A stretch of 59,992 nt of DNA from an uncultured Acetatifactor sp. (GTDB lineage Bacteria; Bacillota; Clostridia; Lachnospirales; Lachnospiraceae): assembly GCA_934436245.1 (NCBI GenBank), contig CAKSAM010000014.1:1-59992 (forward strand). Reading direction: 5' to 3'. The translations under genes and the position numbers were made by a program. Each line of letters starts with the position of its first letter. Positions within the stretch are counted from its first letter, which is position 1. Positions 16,130 through 25,277 of the stretch are shown piece after piece. Below the pieces are notes generated by a model that saw nothing but the letters and a program-made list of their open reading frames with translations, was not told the DNA's origin and searched no databases.

Positions 16130-16700
16130 AAAGTTATTAAGATCACTATTGATTGTTTGCATGTTAGTAACAATATCTTCTGTCAATGTGTTTGCCAAAA
16201 ACACAAATGATGCTATAGATAATTTGTATAATGAACCAATATTTTATTCATCACTTGAAGAATTTACAGAAGCGAACACAGAAGAATTAGAGGCACAAGA
16301 AATACAGATTATTGGTGGCCGGGCATATGAGATAGAACAGACTGATCCAATTACTCGTGCAAGGTATACAGTTTGGGTAGACTGGAATATTGGTTATAGT
16401 GAAAGTAGTAAGATTGGTCTGGGATCATATTTAAAAGTATATTCTAAGAATAAAAATTGTTTGCTCAAAAAAGTTAATGGTGTTTTTAATTGGAATGATT
16501 TATCATCTTATGCTCAAGGAGGAGCCGATATTGGTGTAACACTTATTGTTCCAACATATCAGATTTATAGTGCTCATGAAACAGGGAAAACATTTCCATC
16601 TGGAACAAAAGTAAAATGCGATATTTATGGAGATGTTGATGCTATTTCTGAAATTTCCGGTGGAACTTTTGATTATACTGATACGGTAACTATACCATAA
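16116..16700 (+). CDS. Secreted protein of unknown function
   Basis: A 194-residue protein with a signal peptide (LRSLLIVCMLVTISSVNVFA), an acidic propeptide-like stretch (SLEEFTEANTEELEAQEIQ) and a beta-rich domain (ARYTVWVDWNIGYSESSKIG, GVTLIVPTYQIYS). An Arg-rich site, DPITRARYT, near residue 90 could be a processing point. AAAGGAG precedes the ATG. Not recognised. Last gene of the plus-strand cargo island; behind it lie two hairpins. Confidence 0.65.
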   Translation: MKQFRKLLRSLLIVCMLVTISSVNVFAKNTNDAIDNLYNEPIFYSSLEEFTEANTEELEAQEIQIIGGRAYEIEQTDPITRARYTVWVDWNIGYSESSKIGLGSYLKVYSKNKNCLLKKVNGVFNWNDLSSYAQGGADIGVTLIVPTYQIYSAHETGKTFPSGTKVKCDIYGDVDAISEISGGTFDYTDTVTIP

Positions 16701-16792
16701 TATGAGCCCAAGTGTTAAATAACTATATTAAATTATAAAAATTGTTTTCAAGTGATTATTATGGGAGGGAATTTGTGCCTAAATTTTTATTT

Positions 16793-16858
16793 AAATTCCA
16801 CCGCCCGCTTATGCGGTGGAATTTACTGCCCTCTGTCTACTTAATAGCAGACAGGGGG
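16793..16858. repeat. Two adjacent strong hairpins
   Basis: A 12-bp perfect inverted repeat (AAATTCCACCGC with GCGGTGGAATTT, 16793-16824) is followed by a second hairpin (CCCTCTGTCT with AGACAGGGGG, 16829-16858, one G-U pair). They lie between the converging cargo island and the S1-protein gene. They may terminate transcription from both sides or mark the edge of an inserted segment. Confidence 0.55.
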
Positions 16859-16910
16859 TATAACTCTTTTAAATAGTATTGGGATAAAAACAATAATTTT
16901 GATAAGCTTC

Positions 16911-17894
16911 TCAAATATTCTGCTTCACAATTCTGGAAATCAGCCCAACTGCCACATTACGTTCCGAATCAATCCGGGTCACCACGAAGCTGACTTCATC
17001 CTTCTTTCCGGGGAGTTTTGAGTCATAGCAGCTGTGGGCAATCGCATTGACTCCGATATTCAGCCTTATAAAGACAGTGCCTTTATGAATGTCTGTAATG
17101 GTACCGATATATTTCCCCTGAACCTTACATTTCTGCAGATTTTCCACACTGGTATTGCCAAGGACACTTTTAACATCCGCTTTTACAGAAATGTCAGTAA
17201 CAGAGGATAAGGAAACGCTTGTGATACGGACTAAGATCTGGTCACCTACATGGTAGCTTTCTGTGGCATCCCCCATCCAGTCGTAGGAGAGGTCTCTGGC
17301 AGGGATTGAGTATTCTACCCCGAAGATCTCAGTGCGGACGGTCTTTTCGGCGACAGCAATGACTCGGGCCTGCACGATACGCCCTTCACAGACTCTGGAG
17401 TTGCCATTTGCATCCGGCAGGTAGAAGATCTGGCGTTTCTTAAGCATGGCATCCTTCCTGCTGGCAGCAACGGAGCGTGATTTATTGTCGATTCCCTTGA
17501 TCAAAAAGTCAATTTCAGCTCCGAGCATATTGCCGAGGATCTTATTTTGTCTGTTAAGGAGTTCCCCGTAGTCGGAAGAGGCATCTTCTTTTAAGTTTAT
17601 CATCATTTCGGATAAGGGAATTACAATACGCTGGTCCTTATAGTAGACAATCGCTATTGTTCCATCGTTCTCCAGTTTTTCGATACCGCCGAGTGTGCCG
17701 GTGAGGATTTTTTTGGTCCGGTAGGCGTTTTGCAGCTCATGCCAGTTGGTATCTTCAATGGATTCCGGCGTTTCGATGTCTGCGTCTGCTGAGATTGTAA
17801 GGATAGATGTGGGGGCAAGCTTTTCAGGGGATGCGGGCAGGATAGTTTCTTTTTCTTTGGTTGTAATTACCTGTTCTTCAGTTTTCTTAGGCAT
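16911..17894 (-). CDS. S1-domain RNA-binding protein of the conjugative element
   Basis: A 327-residue protein with an acidic N-terminus and at least two S1-like OB folds: one at about 55-100 (ILTGTLGGIEKLENDGTIAI) and one at about 250-320 (CKVQGKYIGTITDIHKGTVF, then NAIAHSCYDSKLPGKKDEVS). S1 domains bind single-stranded RNA. The gene follows VirD4 by 18 bases with an AAAGGAG site. Proteins of this type are common in Clostridia conjugative elements; the role in transfer or in transcript processing is not known. Confidence 0.75.
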   Translation of the reverse strand: MPKKTEEQVITTKEKETILPASPEKLAPTSILTISADADIETPESIEDTNWHELQNAYRTKKILTGTLGGIEKLENDGTIAIVYYKDQRIVIPLSEMMINLKEDASSDYGELLNRQNKILGNMLGAEIDFLIKGIDNKSRSVAASRKDAMLKKRQIFYLPDANGNSRVCEGRIVQARVIAVAEKTVRTEIFGVEYSIPARDLSYDWMGDATESYHVGDQILVRITSVSLSSVTDISVKADVKSVLGNTSVENLQKCKVQGKYIGTITDIHKGTVFIRLNIGVNAIAHSCYDSKLPGKKDEVSFVVTRIDSERNVAVGLISRIVKQNI

Positions 17895-17912
17895 AATAGG
17901 TTCTCCTTTTCT

Positions 17913-19781
17913 TTACTTTGACATGATGGATGCTTTGTCCGCCATGACGATTTCTGGTTGTGGTTTCGTAGATGTCTTCTTTTTAGTACTCTGTATGGGT
18001 GCAGACCATTCTTCTTTGTTTTGTGCCCTCCATGCCGGAATATGGTCTGAAGCTTTTGTGTACTGAAGTTTCTTGCTTTCCGGATGTAGTGAAAAATCGT
18101 ATTTGCCAACCTTTAGGATCTTTTGTCCACGTAAGATAATAAGTGCCTGATCTAACGGAAGACGCAGTACTTCGTCGGGGGTTAAGAGTTTTCGTTTTCC
18201 CACGGACGCTGTTTCCCTGTATTGTGGGGAATAGTCTGTGATCCGGAAAGTATTCAGCTGCTTTGCTGTACTGGATACGTCCACGCTGATCTCCCCGGAT
18301 CTGTCAGAGATAAATTTGGCAGTCAGCTGATCGGTACAACCAAGGAATAGCTGTGTATCACAGTTCCCGATGATCTCCTGCCACTGGTTATCCGGATATC
18401 TGTTCTGCATCTGGGGGAGATTTTGGAAGATACAGCTGATGGATAATTGCCTGGAACGGATGGTGCTGATCTTTTTTGTGAGATCTGCGATGGTACAGCC
18501 GCCATTTGCAATTTCATCCGCCAGGATATGCACCGGCACCGGGAGCTTACAGCCATCCTGCTCGTCCGCATAACGGACTAACTTGATGAAAACGAAGCTC
18601 ATAAACAGGCTACTCAAGAAGTCAAACGTTGAATCCTGGTCGGAGGTGATGCAGAAATAGGCGCATTTCTCTTTCCCGGGGAGCGTTAAGTCAATCTCAT
18701 TATGACCGGTGATCTGGCGGATCTGTTCATTCTGGAAGACCTGAAGTCTTATTCCCAGACCGCTTACCACATCATTTCTGACACTTTCTTGGGCCCTTCT
18801 AAAGATCGAATATGGGTATTTTGCCGGATGAGTGTTTGGAAGCATCTGAAAAAGACTGCAGAGTTCCTCTTCGGTATTTAAGGTAAGCAGCTTATATACC
18901 TGGCCGATGTTTCTGCCTTCCGGGGGAAAGCCATAATATACATACAACACGGCCGCTTTCAGGATATTCAGTTCTGCATCCGCCCAGAACCTGGTTTCAT
19001 TTTTAGAAGAGGTGTTTTTAATAATGACGTCGCAGAATAACTGTGCCATGGTATCCTGACCGTCAATCTCGGATAAGCAGTTCCAGCTATCGGAATTTTC
19101 CGGGTGAATCAGGTTAAATACTCGCACCGTATAGCCATGCTGCTCCAAGTAAAGAGCAAAATCACCGTATAATTCAGACTTGGGATCCGTTACAATGAGG
19201 CTTTCCCCACGGGCAACGCACTGAAATAGGACGTTTCTTGCGTAGGCGCGGCTCTTCATGGAGCCGCTGGCTCCAAAGACAGCAACATTGCGGTTATAGG
19301 GCGAACTTTCAGGGAGACATACGATTTTGTTTTCCAGGGTCCCTAAAATAATGCCGGTGCTACGGCGGATATCGGAAGTAAGATTTAGGACATTGCGAAA
19401 TTCCTCCGGTGTCATGTAGCCGCTGGTCCCATAAGTCCCCTTCTCAGAATAGGAAAAATTCCGCTCCTTATCCAAGGTCCCTTTCCCCCCGATTCCCATG
19501 CGCATCACCACGATGATGAGCAGGATAGCAATAAGTAGGCATAAAAAAATCCCATACAGACTGTACGGGAAGATGGTAAGTGCCTGCAGGCAGGAGAAAA
19601 AGGAAGCATCCGGAAGGGGAGGAGAGGAACCGTCTCCCGGTGTACCTCCGGCAGATACCCAGGTATTGTAGTGGTAGAGAAACTGAGCGATGTATCCTGC
19701 GGCATAGAGCAGTGTGATTATTAACACCGGCAGGACAAGGAGCACACAAAGCAGCTTCTTTTGTTTTTCTGATAACTTCAG
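17913..19781 (-). CDS. virD4: VirD4/TraG-type coupling ATPase, apparent CTG start
   Basis: About 622 residues. Two N-terminal membrane helices are followed by a P-loop (VFGASGSMKSRAYARN; Met replaces the usual second Gly), the strand SLIVTDPKSELYGDFA, and Walker B VHILADEIANGG. Coupling proteins of this family bring the relaxase-DNA complex to the secretion channel. No ATG fits. A CTG at 19781 has AAAGGAGG eight bases upstream, overlaps the previous stop as CTGA, and adds a basic leader (KLSEKQKKLLC) before the first helix. The alternative GTG at 19745 has no ribosome binding site. Confidence 0.9.
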   Translation of the reverse strand: MKLSEKQKKLLCVLLVLPVLIITLLYAAGYIAQFLYHYNTWVSAGGTPGDGSSPPLPDASFFSCLQALTIFPYSLYGIFLCLLIAILLIIVVMRMGIGGKGTLDKERNFSYSEKGTYGTSGYMTPEEFRNVLNLTSDIRRSTGIILGTLENKIVCLPESSPYNRNVAVFGASGSMKSRAYARNVLFQCVARGESLIVTDPKSELYGDFALYLEQHGYTVRVFNLIHPENSDSWNCLSEIDGQDTMAQLFCDVIIKNTSSKNETRFWADAELNILKAAVLYVYYGFPPEGRNIGQVYKLLTLNTEEELCSLFQMLPNTHPAKYPYSIFRRAQESVRNDVVSGLGIRLQVFQNEQIRQITGHNEIDLTLPGKEKCAYFCITSDQDSTFDFLSSLFMSFVFIKLVRYADEQDGCKLPVPVHILADEIANGGCTIADLTKKISTIRSRQLSISCIFQNLPQMQNRYPDNQWQEIIGNCDTQLFLGCTDQLTAKFISDRSGEISVDVSSTAKQLNTFRITDYSPQYRETASVGKRKLLTPDEVLRLPLDQALIILRGQKILKVGKYDFSLHPESKKLQYTKASDHIPAWRAQNKEEWSAPIQSTKKKTSTKPQPEIVMADKASIMSK

Positions 19782-20884
19782 TGGAAAAACCTCCTTTCAA
19801 ATTTGGCAAGATCAATAGTTTCTATGGTTGCAAGGTCTCCAAAATAAGACTGCAAAGTATCTTTTTGGAAGTCGAAGCAGATGAGGTGCCCGGTAATCTC
19901 GTGAAAAGACAGCGCGGTCTTAAATCTGGAGAGCCGGAGCATATCAAAATTGTAGGATAAGAGAACCGGAGTGGTTCCCTTTATGGCATCATGGATGAGC
20001 CCAAGATCCGGATTTACAGGTTCCAGATCTGAAAGAAGCAGGGTATTCAGTGTGCTTTGAAGCGTAGGGCTGCTCAGGAGCTTAAGCATAGTGATTCCTT
20101 CCATGGAGACTGGAAGAAAGTGCATAAAGTCAAAACTTCCATCGAGGTAAAAGTAGCTTTTCTGGAATCCACCATTACTCTCCATGAGTATTCTGGCACT
20201 ATCCATGGGACTCCCAAGAAAGATTGCTTTGATAGGATAATCCGTATTCTTTTGGCATAGTCCCGCAAATATATCCTGCTTCAGGTGATAGTTTAGGAAA
20301 GCCTTTAGCCTTAGTTCCGTCCGGTATTCCCATTTGATCGGGTGGTCGCCGGTAAAGTAGAGAACATACAGGGCATCCTCGCATAACAGGATTCCCAGAG
20401 ATCTGGAATTGTTGATCTTGATGGTTTCTGCTCCCAACTCTTTCCATTCCCTGGCTGTGTAAAAGAGCGGAAGCGCAAATTTTGCAGAATCTTGCGGGTT
20501 CCCAGAAAATAGAGCTGGCTTTTCCTCTGGATACACAGGGATTCCTGCGCATTGCAGCATGGCATAGGCGATAGAAGCCTGCTGAAGTCGTAGTCTCCTT
20601 GGCAGGTCACTTCTTGGGCGGTTGGTTTCACTGTTGTCTGCAAAATAATAGGAGAACCGTTCAGGGGACAGGGAGAGTAGTAGATCTTTTCCGCGGCGGG
20701 TTAATCGGATACCGCGTAGCTTATCCTTATAATGGATCTTGATAAGACCGTCACTCTTTAATCTGGTCATCAGCTTTTCGTTGTAGCTGTCCGTTAGGTA
20801 TAAAAAAGGGTATACATCTTTACTGCACTCCCCGGATATGGCGATCAGGGACAGCAGTTTATACGCTTTTGATGAAGTGTCCAT
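19778..20884 (-). CDS. Winged-helix accessory protein of the conjugative element
   Basis: About 368 residues. The N-terminus is a winged helix (AYKLLSLIAISGECSKDVYP, MTRLKSDGLIKIHYKDKLRG, RLTRRGKDLLLSLSPE), followed by an unrecognised alpha/beta region. The layout is reminiscent of replication-relaxation or MobC-like accessory proteins that precede VirD4 in clostridial elements, but I cannot confirm the family. AAAAGGAG precedes the ATG at 20884; longer in-frame readings lack a site. The TGA overlaps the CTG start of virD4. Confidence 0.65.
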   Translation of the reverse strand: MDTSSKAYKLLSLIAISGECSKDVYPFLYLTDSYNEKLMTRLKSDGLIKIHYKDKLRGIRLTRRGKDLLLSLSPERFSYYFADNSETNRPRSDLPRRLRLQQASIAYAMLQCAGIPVYPEEKPALFSGNPQDSAKFALPLFYTAREWKELGAETIKINNSRSLGILLCEDALYVLYFTGDHPIKWEYRTELRLKAFLNYHLKQDIFAGLCQKNTDYPIKAIFLGSPMDSARILMESNGGFQKSYFYLDGSFDFMHFLPVSMEGITMLKLLSSPTLQSTLNTLLLSDLEPVNPDLGLIHDAIKGTTPVLLSYNFDMLRLSRFKTALSFHEITGHLICFDFQKDTLQSYFGDLATIETIDLAKFERRFFH

Positions 20885-21037
20885 GGAGTTCTCCTTTTTG
20901 TAGTTGTAGTGCGCAGATTTTACCATACCAGACTGAAACTCCGGTAAAACCGGAAGTGGGTTAGACACAAGAAAGCCCAAAACAGAGCGGATGCGCGGTC
21001 AGCTTATCTGTATCGGATTTTTACAGGTGGAAAAGAA

Positions 21038-21709
21038 CTAAAAATCCGACAGGTTATTTTGCACATTTTTCTGCTCCAAAAGCCATTCCGGGAACTGTTC
21101 TTTTTCCATGATGGTGAGAATGGTAGCATCTTTATTGCCAAATTCTGTTCTATGGAAAGTATCACAAAAAATACCGCTGTCATCGGTAAGTAAGAAACAG
21201 GCGACAGTATCCAGTATCCGCTTGCATTCCTGGGAATCCAGATTGTCATAGTCCCGTACTCTTTTTGCGGACAGTGAGGCATCATAGATATGCAAAAAAC
21301 TTACTACACAGTCCTTAAAGTGTGGAAGAGGATGCTCCTTTACATAAAGCTCAAACGCAGTATATAAAGGATCCGTCAGGTACGCCGTATTAGAATACTT
21401 AGCTTTCTTTGGCATGAGCCCCGGAAGCGTGACCTGAACGATTCCACTAGAGTGTGTAATGGTGATTCCCTGGATGTCCGCTGCTTTTTTAAGAAGCATC
21501 GGTTTGGACACCAGGTTTGCTGCAAAGATAAGACTTCGTAAGGAACAGGTGATTTTTTCTGCTCGCTGTGCAGCATCCAGGCTGAGTTCCTCATAGATTT
21601 TTCCGTAGGATACGGTATCTGTGATCTTCATGGCATTCAGGGTGTTTGCAAGTTTTGGTAGTTCCTGTTCAATGGAAGCAAGTTTGGTTAAATAAGTAGG
21701 TCGATCCAT
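21038..21709 (-). CDS. Conjugative-element hypothetical protein (DUF6100-like)
   Basis: About 223 residues, soluble. A helical N-terminal part (TKLASIEQELPKLANTLNAM, EELSLDAAQRAEKITCSLRS) is followed by a mixed region with a conserved-looking YDNLDSQECKRILDTVACF and a C-terminal TEFGNKDATILTIMEKEQF. RusA-like Holliday-junction resolvases share the style of the second half (DYDNLD.., RDKEKAGTEI in RusA), so a RusA-type nuclease is possible but unproved. AAGGAG lies in the end of the upstream gene, supporting the start at 21709. Confidence 0.6.
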   Translation of the reverse strand: MDRPTYLTKLASIEQELPKLANTLNAMKITDTVSYGKIYEELSLDAAQRAEKITCSLRSLIFAANLVSKPMLLKKAADIQGITITHSSGIVQVTLPGLMPKKAKYSNTAYLTDPLYTAFELYVKEHPLPHFKDCVVSFLHIYDASLSAKRVRDYDNLDSQECKRILDTVACFLLTDDSGIFCDTFHRTEFGNKDATILTIMEKEQFPEWLLEQKNVQNNLSDF

Positions 21710-21716
21710 GAAATAA

Positions 21717-22244
21717 TTACTCCTTAGAGGTATAATAGGTAATCTGTCCCTCTCCCGATACCGTGCAGTATCCAATGGTATCGGGAATGGATAGTAGAGA
21801 TATTTGTGTTACATTTTCGACGACAACGATGCGCTTAGGGTATCCCTCTTTGTAGAAAGAAAGTGCCTGGTTAAGGATCTGTTCCTTTTCCAAGGGAATG
21901 AATATCACATCGAAACAATCATCCGTGGCAGTAAAACTAAGCGTTACCGGATAGTCAGAAACTGTGTGGTAGTTGACTTCCGGGTAAAAATCCAAAAGTA
22001 CCCAGAAGGAAGAGAGAATGGCAGGGTTTGCTTCAGTAATACCGGCATAATAGACCAGATCCTTTTTGGAATCCAGAAAGATCCGACCCTTTCGCACAAG
22101 CTTCTTTAACAGAAGGGTAAGCTGTGTTATGGAAAGCTCTGGGAAAATGCAGCATAGCTGCGAAAAATGCAGACAGCGGTACATGGCAAGCAGACTGTTA
22201 AGTTTTGAAAGAATGTTTTCTTCCTGCTGATATATCTGATGCAT
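21717..22244 (-). CDS. Winged-helix hypothetical protein (DUF5697-like)
   Basis: A 175-residue protein. The N-terminal 60 residues form a helix-turn-helix-like unit (CLHFSQLCCIFPELSITQLT, LLLKKLVRKGRIFLD), then a beta-rich half (VNYHTVSDYPVTLSFTATDD, KRIVVVENVTQISLL). An AAAGGAGAG site precedes the ATG. It is the first gene of the second conjugation operon and follows the TACGTA-box region, so it may regulate that operon. The DUF label is from memory. Confidence 0.6.
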   Translation of the reverse strand: MHQIYQQEENILSKLNSLLAMYRCLHFSQLCCIFPELSITQLTLLLKKLVRKGRIFLDSKKDLVYYAGITEANPAILSSFWVLLDFYPEVNYHTVSDYPVTLSFTATDDCFDVIFIPLEKEQILNQALSFYKEGYPKRIVVVENVTQISLLSIPDTIGYCTVSGEGQITYYTSKE

Positions 22245-22261
22245 GGTCTCTCCTTTGTGTT

Positions 22262-22340
22262 TATACGTATCCTGTATGTACTAAATACGTATTATCGTGA
22301 TTTTGTTTCTACATATTAAATATGTAATATATACGTATTA
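22262..22340 (-). promoter_or_regulatory. Cluster of TACGTAT boxes before the VirD4 operon
   Basis: Three copies of TACGTAT lie in TATACGTAT (22262-22270), AATACGTATT (about 22284-22293) and TATACGTATT (about 22330-22339), with ACATATTAAATATGT between. The same box occurs in pairs at 2593-2612. They probably form an operator for the operon starting at 22244. No clear -35 was seen. Confidence 0.5.
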
Positions 22341-25259
22341 ACCGGCATCGGGTAAATGGTGCCGTTGTTTCTCTCGTTCCAACAGCCGTTTTAACTCTTC
22401 CCGGTCGGTGGTGATCAGCTCTTTTTCGAGCTCGGAGGCCTTGAACTCCACGGTCACGTTATTGTTGTTGGTAGAGATCAGGCCGTTACCGCGTTCAAAA
22501 TGGGTGATTGCCATGGTTTCTGCTTCTGACAGGTGCAGGATATTCTGCACACGGATGGCCTCCTCATCTTCCAGATTTAAGATGATCTTGGTCTTGGAGT
22601 TGTTGATGATTCCTTTTCCGTATTTGCCGTCTTCCATGGAAAAGAAGTCGTTTAAATCCTGGGTGGCGCAGATCGCAGATCCGCCGTAGCCACGGATGAT
22701 CTTGAAAATCTCAACGACAAATTCTGCCGCGAGGTGGTTGGACGCAGAACCGATAAGCTGCCATACCTCATCAATGAAGATGGCTTTTTCCGCAGTACGG
22801 TCTTCTTTGGCTTTATCCCAGACATAATCTAAGGCAACGAACATCCCGACCGTAAGCAGATCCCCGGTAAGCTCTGAGATATCCAGTACGGTATATTTGT
22901 TTTCGAGGCTTACGTTGGTCTGCTGGTTAAAAGTGGAAGCAGATCCATGCACAAGCCTGTTCATAATATTTGCAAGTCTCCTGGTATCGGCATTCTCGAT
23001 CAGGATATTGTAGACATCCTCAAGTACCGGCATTTCCTTGTAATGCGAAGGATCTTTGGGATCGCAGAGACTGTCATTATTGTGAGTGATGCCCTTTTTG
23101 TTATAGGTCTGGATCAGGGATTCATCCAAAAGCTGTCTTTCCTCATGGCTCATATCCGGAATCAGGAGCGAGAAGAAAATATGGAGCTTCTGGATCTTGG
23201 CTGCAAGTAAGGACTTATCCTGGGAAGAACCGTCAATCAGATCATTTGCAGAGGAATCAATTTTTCGGATTTCCATGATATTTATACAGTTTTTGGAGGC
23301 AGGGCTGATCTGGATAAATTCTCCACCAATGTTGTTGCAGGCTCTGCGAAACTCATGTCCTTTCAGGGGAGCGATGATGAATACCTGGATATTTTTTCTT
23401 CGCATCCGAAGTGCCATGAGCTGTAAGGTAAAGGTTTTCCCGGCTCCGGAGGTACCAAGGATTGCCATATTTGCATTTTTGTAGATCCGTGAGTTGAAAA
23501 TGTCCACAATAATAAGGGAATTATTGTGTTTGTTCACCCCCAGTAAGATCCCATTGTCATCGCACATTTCATACGAAGTGAAGGGATAGCAGCTGGCAAT
23601 TCCGCTTGTTAGTACATTACGCTTTGATTTTTCAAACAGACTTTTTTCAAGATGGACGATGGGGAGAGAGGACAAAAAAGCCTGTTCCTGACGGAAACTG
23701 CAGGTAAGAACATCCATATCCTGGGACAGCAGTAACTTTTTCATCTCTGCAATGCGCCATTCCAGTTCCTCCACACTTTCTCCGGTAATGGTGATTAAGA
23801 TGTTCAGGTAATAAAAGTCCTCGTTGGCAAGACCTTCCTTTAGAAAGTATCCTGAGCGGATGGCGCTATTCAGATCATCAAAATCAGAGTTGGTGTCGGA
23901 AGTATCCTTTATTTTGGAACGGTTGATACGAAGTTGCTGTCCTAACTTTTGCTGGATCTTATCTTTAGGCTGTCTGTCAAAGAAAAGGTCTACATCTATT
24001 CCTTCTCCGGCATTGACAAGGAGGGAAATCCATCCGGCGCACACCTGAGCCCGGTACCCGAAACTTGGGATCAGGAGATAAGCGTGGTAAATGCCATCCA
24101 TAAAAAGATATCCGGAGTGCGTAAAGTCAATGGATGCAGGGGAGGTAAATTCCATGGCAGGGATATGGTCGATGTCATCAGCCCTGCCGTTTGTGATATA
24201 TTGTCCGATGACCTCATTGATCCGGGTGCTTAATGGGATACGGTTACTGGTCTTACGGTTAAGCAGATTGTAGAGTACATCCGTTGCCAGTTCATTATCA
24301 TCCTCCGGTGTGATGACATCATTACCACACTGCTTCAGGTAATTTTTTGCGGTGCGTGCTACCGTGGTCAATGCAGAGATAGCTTCGGCTTCCATATCTT
24401 TCCTGCCGGTTCCAGCCTGGGGTTCATATTCAAAGGCAATAAAAAAACGCCTTGTTATGGCGTCTTTGGAACTGATGCGCTTGATCAGATTTTTATAATC
24501 TTTTTGCAGGGCGATACAGCGTTCATCGGTTTCTTTACTGATATCATCCTCAATGGCTGCGAGATGTTTGTTAATATCCGCTTTCTTCGTAAGTACCTTG
24601 AACTGAAGCTTCACCGGACTGATTTTAAGGAAGCTGACAAAGGAGTAGATAATGTTGCGCTGTTCTCTACTGCTTCGTAGCAAAAAATTGATAGGCTCGA
24701 CCTCGATCAGTTTTACATAGCGGTGGTCTTTCGTGTAGATAATGCCGTTTTCGATCTTCTCAATCGGCAGATAGTCGGCAACGGGGTTTAAGTAGTGGTA
24801 TTCTGTCTGTTTATCGGTTGCAGCGGATCGCGCGTTCTCTCTTTTTTTAGGGGAATGTTTTTCTTCTTTGCCAAATTCTTCTGCAAACTTTTCTTTTTTG
24901 GGTTTGGAGCGTTTCTTTGGTCTGGAATCGGAAATATCCTTTTCTTTTGTGGGTTCACCAGCTCCGACAATTCTTTTCTTCTTCAAAAATATAATGAAAT
25001 GAAACAGAAACTCAGTCAGGCTTTCCCCGCCGATACCAATGATGGCAAACAGGGCTGCAGGAAGCACGGTGATGCAGGCAATGATAATGCGTGTCGTTAA
25101 GGAAAACGGCAGATGAAATACCGGAAATCCAATCATAAGGACCAGACCCAGGGCTTCCATGGCATTACGGAGTTTTACGGATCCACCAAGAACCGTGCCG
25201 GTATCTATAAAGTTCGGGGGAATGATATAGACATCATTCTCGTCATTATTTGGTTGCAT
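22338..25259 (-). CDS. virB4: VirB4-family conjugation ATPase with N-terminal PrgI-like domain
   Basis: A 973-residue protein. Residues 1-95 carry two hydrophobic helices and the PrgI-like pattern (VYIIPPNFIDTG... RNAMEALGLVLMIGFPVF). A basic Lys-rich linker follows, then the VirB4 body with Walker A LGTSGAGKTFTL near residue 590, Walker B KAIFIDEVWQL near 830 and the motif ICATQDLNDFF. VirB4 ATPases energise type IV secretion. In most Gram-positive elements PrgI is a separate small protein; here it is fused. AAAGGAG precedes the ATG. Last gene of the VirB operon. Confidence 0.93.
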   Translation of the reverse strand: MQPNNDENDVYIIPPNFIDTGTVLGGSVKLRNAMEALGLVLMIGFPVFHLPFSLTTRIIIACITVLPAALFAIIGIGGESLTEFLFHFIIFLKKKRIVGAGEPTKEKDISDSRPKKRSKPKKEKFAEEFGKEEKHSPKKRENARSAATDKQTEYHYLNPVADYLPIEKIENGIIYTKDHRYVKLIEVEPINFLLRSSREQRNIIYSFVSFLKISPVKLQFKVLTKKADINKHLAAIEDDISKETDERCIALQKDYKNLIKRISSKDAITRRFFIAFEYEPQAGTGRKDMEAEAISALTTVARTAKNYLKQCGNDVITPEDDNELATDVLYNLLNRKTSNRIPLSTRINEVIGQYITNGRADDIDHIPAMEFTSPASIDFTHSGYLFMDGIYHAYLLIPSFGYRAQVCAGWISLLVNAGEGIDVDLFFDRQPKDKIQQKLGQQLRINRSKIKDTSDTNSDFDDLNSAIRSGYFLKEGLANEDFYYLNILITITGESVEELEWRIAEMKKLLLSQDMDVLTCSFRQEQAFLSSLPIVHLEKSLFEKSKRNVLTSGIASCYPFTSYEMCDDNGILLGVNKHNNSLIIVDIFNSRIYKNANMAILGTSGAGKTFTLQLMALRMRRKNIQVFIIAPLKGHEFRRACNNIGGEFIQISPASKNCINIMEIRKIDSSANDLIDGSSQDKSLLAAKIQKLHIFFSLLIPDMSHEERQLLDESLIQTYNKKGITHNNDSLCDPKDPSHYKEMPVLEDVYNILIENADTRRLANIMNRLVHGSASTFNQQTNVSLENKYTVLDISELTGDLLTVGMFVALDYVWDKAKEDRTAEKAIFIDEVWQLIGSASNHLAAEFVVEIFKIIRGYGGSAICATQDLNDFFSMEDGKYGKGIINNSKTKIILNLEDEEAIRVQNILHLSEAETMAITHFERGNGLISTNNNNVTVEFKASELEKELITTDREELKRLLEREKQRHHLPDAG

Positions 25260-25277
25260 GAAATTACTCCTTTCGGG

